The notes beneath the pieces are model-generated. The model saw nothing but the letters and a program-made list of their open reading frames with translations. It was not told the DNA's origin and did not search any database. Positions 8,728-14,319 of a stretch of DNA of 14,319 nt are shown piece after piece. The DNA is from Scytalidium lignicola (taxonomy: Eukaryota > Ascomycota > Leotiomycetes). The stretch is from contig NCSJ02000604.1 of the NCBI GenBank assembly GCA_002812745.2, forward strand, positions 1-14,319, in the 5' to 3' direction. Every line of letters starts with the position of its first letter. Positions within the stretch are counted from its first letter, which is position 1. Made by a program: the position numbers and the translations under genes.

Positions 8728-9459
8728 TGTAGCTAATGTAATAAGGTTGGGAGACGAGATAGGGAGGATGGTATCAATATCAATTAATTGCTTCACACTA
8801 GTTCTAGGCATTTATAGTTAAAGCTATCGTAAAGGAGATTCTAACGTATTCCCCGCACACTCAGATCACCTTCAGGCTTTACCACAAAATGGATCAAAAT
8901 CATCCCCTGGCAAACCAAACTACATTAAATTGGAAAACGAGAAATAAACTATATTAATTAACTTATAAATTTAATTTTCTCATTTGTTATTTATGTTATG
9001 TAATAAAATAACCTCGACTTTGTTGTGAATACGCAAATTATGAATGAGCCATCTTACGGTAGTATTTATCCACTCAACAACCCCACCATAAGCCTCGTAC
9101 AGTACAATACAGTAAGAATAGTTGCTACAACCATGACAATTGCTTATGGACGACCGTAGGTTTGACTGTTACTTTGTGTGTTAGTTTTGCACTTGGAATA
9201 AACGGATAACTAAATTGGTTGTACCATGCTACTCCCAACTGTATGTGCGTGCGCGAATAGCACGCTCATCACGAGGCGTAACCACCTACGTCATACAAAA
9301 TTAATAAGAAGCTAATCGAGCGCCACATTATCTGCAACCAGGGGTATGAAACCGGAAAGCTACTTAAATAATATGAAGGTTAGAGAATAAGGAAGGTACG
9401 TTGCGAAATACTGTAGCTCTTCCGTGCTGACGTGAGCAGCATATGAAGTGAGGGTATAT
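8728..9459. other. Intergenic stretch holding a dispersed repeat
   Basis: Apart from copy B of the dispersed repeat I see no gene. An AT-rich part (8930-9012) contains an inverted repeat, GTTATTT (8986-8992) with AAATAAC (9006-9012). A CAGTACAATACAGTA-type stretch lies near 9098-9113, and a GTGCGTGCGCG stretch near 9245. Confidence 0.5.
9033..9184 (+). repeat. Dispersed repeat, copy B
   Basis: It matches copy A (4525-4650) in the same orientation. Shared blocks are GCAAATTATGAAT (9033-9045), ACTCAACAACCCCAC (9072-9086) and ACGACCGT followed by TTGAC..TTACT (from 9150). The first two blocks are 39 bases apart here and 37 in copy A. This copy has about 24 extra bases after the second block, part of them a CAGTACAATACAG-type insertion. 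Weaker similarity may extend left to about 8965. Confidence 0.65.
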
Positions 9460-9640
9460 GGTTTGCCCAAACAGGTCTTCAGTCACGGTCTCATCCAAGT
9501 CATCTGCATTCACATACACAAATCTGAAAACACTCCAAAAAGCTCTAATCCCTAGGGGAGATTTCCTTTATGCGTTTCTCGCGGTCAAACCCTCGATCTG
9601 CTCCTCCCTCGCTGGTAACGAGGTTTTTTCGGCACATGTG
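9460..9640 (-). pseudogene. Fragment resembling the C-terminal tail of the HNH pseudogene
   Basis: Positions 9513-9535 match 5427-5449 at 20 of 23 bases, and CATCTGCAT lies just left of or overlapping the match in both places (9501-9509, 5421-5429). On the minus strand the match reads LECFQICVCECR here and YECLKIRVCRWR at the HNH pseudogene. The frame upstream of it is open to about 9799 except for one TAG just before the match, but its remainder is not clearly related. I infer a leftover of a second HNH-type gene or a shared C-terminal Cys module. No nuclease core is visible, so the parent is uncertain. Confidence 0.4.
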
Positions 9641-9663
9641 CTGTACTGTACTGTACTGTACTG
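9641..9663 (+). repeat. Pentanucleotide microsatellite (CTGTA)n
   Basis: There are four CTGTA units plus CTG. The same TACTGTA core recurs singly elsewhere on the right half of the window. Confidence 0.9.
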
Positions 9664-9664
9664 C

Positions 9665-10243
9665 ATCAATAACCAAGTTGATTGCTGTGATAACTGTCTT
9701 GGCAAATGCTGTACGAATCCGTAGAGAGTCTGAAGACGGATGATCCCTTTCAAAGGGTTTTGCTAGCGTGACGCTAAAAAAGCCACAATTCATGTCCATT
9801 ATCGAGTCCGTTGTAGGGGTGAAAAGAGTCTACAGTGATTGTAATGCCTGAAGGACGCTATAATATATAATCTACCATATTGGAGAGCATGGACAGCCTA
9901 AAGGTTGGGCAGTTAGAAACTTTCACAGCACTGAAACTGGTAGCATAATAATCATGAACTTTTGAAAGGGATATCTATAGAAATGGGTATTATATATCTA
10001 TGATTATCCTCAACAGGTTAAAATCACGCTAGGCTGTATTGCCCACGCAAAGAGCTCTTTAATCAGAATCTTAAAACCTTTGCAGCCTCAGGACAAAGCA
10101 ACATGCAAAAATGTAAAAAAGCTACAGCTACTGGGTATCGATTTCCGTGAGTGAAAGTTCCTTATTCATGAGCGGTCGTCTCCACAAGCGTAAATCTCCT
10201 CTGTAGCATCATTAGTAGCATCCGCCACCTTCACCATCCTTCC
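9665..10243. other. Intergenic stretch downstream of the permease
   Basis: No supported coding frame. It contains an inverted repeat, TAGCGTGACGCTA (9763-9775). It includes the 3' untranslated part of the minus-strand permease gene next to 10243, but no clear polyadenylation site can be placed. Confidence 0.5.
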
Positions 10244-12584
10244 TCAAGTATGTTCAACCTTGATGTTTTCAGTCTCATCAGGGCCGCTGCTGTTATCTTT
10301 GCGCAACTCCTCACGTCGGCGGTCATTCGCGTACAAATCAGCAATCCTCGACGTGTCAGTCTCCTGCGCAGAATCAAAGTGGTAGAGTGGTTCGAGAACA
10401 GCGTCTTTGTGTCTGAGGATCCACCGGTTGATGAAATATGGGAGAGCCTTGGTAACTTGGTAGTGCATGTGCGTGCGGGTAGGAACAGCGAAGATATAGT
10501 CCAGCTCCTCAAGCGTGCGTTGCTTAGTCTCAGGAACCCAAAGGAAGATCATGACTAAAGCAACGATATTGGTCGCCGCATAGAAACCGAAGACACCCTG
10601 TTGTCAGAAAGAGTTAGCATGAGTATAAAAGCAGTTAGGAGGTTATGAGGGACGAATACGGGAACGTACAGTAGTAGTCATAGCGTCCAACATGAGAGGC
10701 AAGAAGATAGTGAGCACAGCAGCCCAGAACAGACAGGTTGCCACAGCCCAACCCATTCCGACTTCACGATGGGAGAGTGGGAAGACTTCGGCGGAATATG
10801 CGAATGGAACGGGACCTTCTCCAGGAGAGTAGAACATGGCAAAGAGATAGATGAACAGCGCGACCAGTGCCAAATGAATCTTCAAATTTTGAGAGATCAA
10901 TGCGCACAGACCAGCGGTTAAGAGAGTCCATGCCATGTTGGGGAACGTAAATAGGAGCAGTGCTCGTCGTCCAAATGTATCAATGGTCCATAGCGCTGGG
11001 AAGGCAAAAAGGAAGTTGATAAGACCGAAGCCCCAAGAGGCCCACAGCGCTTGGTAAGGAGAAAAGCCGGAACTGGCGAATATGGTGGACGAGTAGAAGG
11101 CGATAATATTAATACCGCACATCTGCTGGGCGATCATGACCGTGAAGGAGGCGAGCGTTGCACGTCGAACGCGAGGAATGGTGAAGAGCTGGATAAAGCG
11201 AGTGACGTAGTTACTCTTGCCGATGATGGTCGCCTCGATCTCCAGCTGTGTGTGGATGTAGTATAGATCCCGAGCCGCTTGAATTGGATTGTTACGGAGA
11301 CTCAATAGAGAAGCCATTGCCTGAGGGTATCTATTCTTCTCTGTATATTCGTGGTCAGTCACTCGTCACAACCACTACTACTATGCGCGCGCGCACGCGA
11401 GAAGAGATCCGGGGGGGTACATAGGGAAGAACATACTCATGCACCAACGTGGTGATTCAGGGCAGAAGTAGATGCCGAGGATCAGAGGGATGGCGGGGAT
11501 CATAGCTGATCCCAACTGCAATCTCCAGGCATTTTTGCCAGTATGGGCCACAGCCAAGTTAGCACAGTATCCGAGGAAAATGCCAAATGCGGTCCAAAGC
11601 TGCCAAGTCATGACCAGGGCGCCGCGGATAGTGGCTGGTGAGTTTTCTGCGGCGAAGATGGGGACGGTGGAGCCCTTTGCACCCATTCCAAATCCCAGGA
11701 GGATACGACAGACAAAGAGTTCCTTCCAGCTCTGAGTGAAGGCAGAGCCAATGACAGGGAGGAAGCAGAAGACGGCGGCGATGAAGATGGTACCACGACG
11801 GCCTAAGTAGTAGTTCAGGGGATCCGAGACCCAGCAGCCACAGAAAGCGGAACCGAGGTAAGGAGCAGAGTTGACGAGACCTAGGAGCAAAGTATCATGG
11901 GTGCTGGTGGTGCCAATGCCAAAGACCTGGGGGAAGGACAAATTGGCTCCATTGGAACCGGTCTGATCCCAACCTTGAACCGCGGCGCCAATTGAGCAGA
12001 GGACGATGGTTAGATACAGCGTTCTCGGGTGACGCCATTTGTGGAGGACCTCATTGCGGAGGTCTTCGATTTCCAGCTCAGTCAAGGCATGCTCGCCGGT
12101 GATATCTTCGTAGTTGGTAGGGTCCTGCGCAACGAGGGCGCCCTTTTTCAGCAGCGCGAGGTGCTCGGTGAGGTTCTTCTCGGCGGCAAACTTCTCGACG
12201 TCGGAGAGAAGGGTTTCGCGAGGGATGCCCGCCAGAGGATTTTGGATTCTGCAATTCTCGTCATCAATATTCGACTTTTCCTCAATCTCTCACGTGACGC
12301 GACGCGCCGCTTGCGCCAGCTCGGTAGAAAGCTCTACCGACGCGTCTGTCTAGGACGAGGGGAAGCAAAGGTTCTTTCGATCACTTACCTGGCCGAGAGA
12401 TTGGAGTTCAGATTGATGTGCTTGGGAAGGTAGCCAACCTCGTTGTGTTCTACGCCATTGCTGCGATCGGGGGTCAGCCATTGATACGTTCAATTAGAGA
12501 GAGAAAGATGGAGAGAGAGGGGTATTACTTGTCGTTGCTCGTCTTGACGGGAGTCACTATATCTTTTTCGTTGGATTCGGCCAT
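10244..12584 (-). CDS. MFS sugar-porter family permease (hexose/inositol-type), five exons
   Basis: Exons, 5' to 3' on the minus strand: 12584-12529, 12460-12389, 12248-11437, 11340-10670, 10597-10244. They total 1965 nt, 654 residues, and every exon phase closes. The protein is a proton-coupled or facilitative sugar/polyol carrier of the plasma membrane. Sugar-porter signatures: [15 protein letters not shown] (135-149) after TM1; LGRRG (192-196); [13 protein letters not shown] (224-236); PESPRW (306-311) before the central loop; [14 protein letters not shown] (385-398); FGRRA (437-441); [15 protein letters not shown] (487-501); [13 protein letters not shown] (559-571) after the last helix. 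An N-terminal cytosolic tail of about 115 residues carries NPLAGIPR (46-53), and a charged C-tail of about 90 residues follows. At 654 residues it exceeds the usual 500-570. The start lies in GACATGGCC; splicing at both ends is needed to keep frame. Substrate cannot be told from sequence; hexose, lactose and myo-inositol transport are all possible. Confidence 0.96.
10598..10669 (-). other. Permease intron 4
   Basis: It is 72 bp, GTACGT...AACAG, phase 0, with CTAAC and CTGAC near the 3' end. Reading through adds a few residues and a stop, cutting off the last helix and the PETK motif. Confidence 0.9.
11341..11436 (-). other. Permease intron 3, with GC-alternating and C-run sequence
   Basis: It is 96 bp, GTATGT...ATACAG, with a CTGAC branch site. 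It splits a Lys codon right after PESPRWCM. It contains a 16-bp alternating purine-pyrimidine run at 11384-11399 (TGCGCGCGCGCACGCG on the + strand) and a run of seven G at 11411-11417 (C on the coding strand). Confidence 0.9.
12249..12388 (-). other. Permease intron 2
   Basis: It is 140 bp, GTAAGT...TTGCAG, the longest intron in the gene, and lacks a perfect CTGAC branch site. It splits an Arg codon just before [10 protein letters not shown]. Both exon sides continue the conserved N-terminal tail, which supports the call. Confidence 0.82.
12461..12528 (-). other. Permease intron 1
   Basis: It is 68 bp, GTAATA...CGCAG, with CTGAC near the 3' end. It removes an in-frame TAA that would end the protein after 19 residues and joins exon 1 to [16 protein letters not shown]. 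Confidence 0.85.
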
Positions 12585-12800
12585 GTCGGGAGCACGAAGA
12601 GGGAAGGCGAAAGATATCCAGCTGTGAGGATGAGAACAGAGATCAACAGCATCGACGCGTGCGGAGTGGGTGGTTGCTCATTTAAATGGGTTCTCCAGGT
12701 TTGACCTCTTCCCCAGTTCTCTCCACCTCTTCAGTCCTCTCCCCAGTCCCTCCCAAGTCTTTGTCTCCCACCTCCGCACTCACTCCACACCCAGGGTGGC
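12585..12800 (-). promoter_or_regulatory. Permease upstream region with candidate CreA/CRE1 sites
   Basis: ATTTAAAT at 12680-12687 lies about 100 bp before the start codon and could serve as a TATA-like element. Matches to SYGGRG, the carbon catabolite repressor consensus of filamentous fungi, on either strand: 12661-12666, 12693-12698, 12711-12716, 12721-12726, 12741-12746, 12772-12777, 12783-12788. The region is strongly CT-biased on the + strand, which inflates such matches. Carbon repression of a sugar permease would be natural, but it is inferred. Confidence 0.4.
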
Positions 12801-13313
12801 GCGGATGCCAGATGAAGCAATGGCGACGCACATCTCCATGTTGCTTCCATGCTTCCTCACCGCGGGCAATGCACGCACCGGGCAAAGATTTGCGGCAACC
12901 AGGCACGTGCCGGGGTTGTCGTCGAGGGTTTCTAGGGTTTTGCAAGTTGCTGGGGGTCTTTCTGTCGTGTTTCTGTCAAACCACACACCACAGCAGGAAT
13001 TCGATGCCTGTTCAACGCTTGTTGACGCTGGGCCAAACGATGGATTTCCTGCTCCTTGGTTAGGGTTGATCCAGTCCCGTGCTAGAAGGAGGTCCCAGCC
13101 AATCATGTCGGCGGCGTCCATTTGCTCATGCCTACGTCCTGTCCTGGCAGACTGGTACCGACCACCCCCTCCGCACACAACTCGGGATCGCCGATACATG
13201 ATCAACACGGTACAGTAATGAACAGTAATGTAATGCTGGCTGNCCCCCCCTCCTTCATCCATCGAGCAGGACACTCGTAGTACTGTAACTCGCAACACTT
13301 TTGACATCCACGC

Positions 13314-13341
13314 GTGTGTGTGTGTGTGTCTATGTGTGTGT
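13314..13341 (+). repeat. (GT)n microsatellite, interrupted
   Basis: There is a 16-base GT tract (13314-13329), then CTAT, then another 8 bases of GT (13334-13341). Confidence 0.9.
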
Positions 13342-13664
13342 CACGACCCCTACTCTGCTGCTGTAGGTACCGTACGACAAATCATGTCTGCGCAGATCAT
13401 AATGAAAAGCTCTTATCTTTATTTGGCTCTATTCCAGTACTGAACAGTACACGTCCACACGTCGTACGACCTGGTTAGGCGATATTCCGCGCACGCAAGT
13501 ACGTTACTTGAAAATCTAACACTTTCTCACCACACAGAGACTTGGCGCGCAGGGGCTGGCACTCGTGGAATAAGCCGGAAAAGTCGGATTCACGCGTTTT
13601 AAGAGGCTCAAGTGATGAGCACCCTTCATGGCTTCATGGACTCGCACAGAAGCGATGGCCAATG

Positions 13665-13683
13665 ATACAATACAATACAATAC
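13665..13683 (+). repeat. (ATACA)n short tandem repeat
   Basis: There are three ATACA units plus ATAC. Confidence 0.85.
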
Positions 13684-13882
13684 TTCTTGTTGACCTGTCC
13701 CTCTTGCCGCTTAGTCAGCATCCCCACCACAAACCAGCGTCTCCATCTGCTGTGCTGACCGTGATTCCCATTCATTCGTCCGTCGGCCTATTCTCGGTGG
13801 TTTAGCTTCGTGACCTTGCGAATGAACAGACTTCTCTTTTCTTTCTTTTCTTCCTCATCCTTCTTCGGAATCTCTCGTTCCG

Positions 13883-13904
13883 TAATACTGTAACTAATAC
13901 TGTA
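13883..13904 (+). repeat. Direct repeat TAATACTGTA x2
   Basis: Two perfect 10-bp copies (13883-13892 and 13895-13904) are separated by AC. Each contains the TACTGTA core also seen in the microsatellite at 9641 and near 13280. Confidence 0.85.
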
Positions 13905-14205
13905 CGTTCGAATCGCTTCGTCATCTTTTCTTGTGATACGTAATGCCTCGATGTGGGTCGGGATCTATTAACGTTTTATTTTGTATTTTTATCTACGATT
14001 TTCTACAGTAATACAATAATACAGTAGAGGGAATGGCCTAAAAAACTGATGCTGCTTGCTTTATGATAAATCTTTAGCTTTGTAAAAGAAATTTGGGGTT
14101 GGTACTCAAAGATGAACCAATTCTCATTCGACATCAAGGTTATAGACCGTGAGAGTGAATTATAGGAGTTGAATTAGTAAACATATTAAAACGCTGAGAG
14201 ATTAA

Positions 14206-14237
14206 NNATANCGNNNNTTNGGTGNNANGTNANNGCN
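14206..14237. other. Low-quality bases
   Basis: About fourteen undetermined bases are interspersed with called ones in 32 positions, which points to poor read consensus rather than a sized scaffold gap. Anything across it should be treated as unreliable. Confidence 0.9.
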
Positions 14238-14319
14238 ATTCCTCCTGATTAATATCAGGTAAAGAATAGGAAGCATAGAATAGTGTTGTACGACTGTTTA
14301 ATTAAAACAAAGCACTCTG

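Larger units (their letters stand above)
12801..14319. other. Long upstream/intergenic region without a supported gene
   Basis: Long frames exist at 12670-13218 (+), 12780-13307 (-) and 13542-13805 (+), but two of them start only at GTG or TTG. All are low in complexity or rich in Pro, Ser and Arg, and none shows a domain. The DNA carries microsatellites, several TACTGTA motifs and pyrimidine tracts (such as 13831-13865), as often seen in long fungal 5' regions. After about 13970 it becomes AT-richer. Ambiguous bases occur at 13243 and 14206-14237. Confidence 0.5.

Noticed and set aside
10250..11735. Several + strand frames of 70-100 codons
   Set aside because: They are antisense shadows of the permease exons and have no independent features.
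12029..12433. 134-codon + strand frame
   Set aside because: It runs antisense over permease exons 2 and 3 and intron 2; the minus-strand reading gives conserved protein with consistent splice phases.
12670..13307. Overlapping long frames on both strands (182, 125 and 175 codons)
   Set aside because: They sit in GC-balanced, CT-biased DNA. The 182-codon frame starts at GTG and the 175-codon frame crosses an ambiguous base; none has a domain, and they overlap the permease upstream region.
13542..13805. 87-codon + strand frame
   Set aside because: It starts at TTG, contains a microsatellite, and shows no domain.
13895..13920. GTTCGAATCGC resembling a tRNA B box
   Set aside because: No A box, acceptor stem or cloverleaf can be built upstream; the flanking DNA is a pyrimidine tract and direct repeat.
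14244..14259. CCTGAT-TAAT-ATCAGG hairpin
   Set aside because: A 6-bp stem next to low-quality bases, with no gene nearby to terminate or regulate.

Overview
The window looks like genomic DNA from a filamentous ascomycete (Pezizomycotina). The evidence is: short introns (64 to 140 bp) with GT..AG borders and, in four of five, CTGAC/CTAAC-type branch sites; typical fungal protein families (sugar-porter MFS permease, SET protein, fungal HNH-domain protein); and a very AT-rich block whose decay matches repeat-induced point mutation (RIP). Genus cannot be fixed from the sequence alone.

Layout. Positions 1-232 are ordinary-composition DNA with a cluster of GGCCTAGGCC and TTGGCCAA palindromes, ending at an ambiguous base (233). 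From about 240 to 3170 the DNA is extremely AT-rich and looks empty, but the + strand still reads as the pol region of a fungal Ty1/copia retrotransposon: GAG-pre-integrase, integrase, reverse transcriptase, RNase H. It is riddled with stops of the kind C-to-T and G-to-A changes produce, yet shows only two apparent frameshifts. A less mutated candidate 3' LTR follows (about 3230-3462). Positions 3463-5399 hold no convincing gene, only two very small open stretches and one copy of a diverged dispersed repeat. A minus-strand HNH-domain gene is recognisable at 5400-6737 but is broken by three frameshifts and several stops. A SET-domain gene (two exons, 7314-8139, +) diverges from it. A doubtful small minus-strand ORF (8542-8727), the second dispersed-repeat copy (about 9033-9184) and a fragment resembling the HNH tail (about 9460-9640, minus) follow. 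The best gene is a five-exon sugar-porter permease on the minus strand (12584 to 10244, 654 residues); its exon phases sum exactly. Positions 12585-14319 hold its upstream region, with candidate carbon-repression sites, then microsatellites and low-quality bases near the right end.

How the parts relate. There is no sign of a gene cluster with a common function. The two intact genes, permease and SET protein, sit in a repeat-rich accessory setting beside a RIP-type copia relic and an HNH pseudogene that decayed in a different way (indels rather than saturation with transitions). I found no RNA gene, CRISPR array or clearly new system. The most useful observations are the readable copia relic, the sharp drop in mutation at its LTR, the two remnants sharing the HNH tail, and the long conserved-looking N-terminal tail on the permease.
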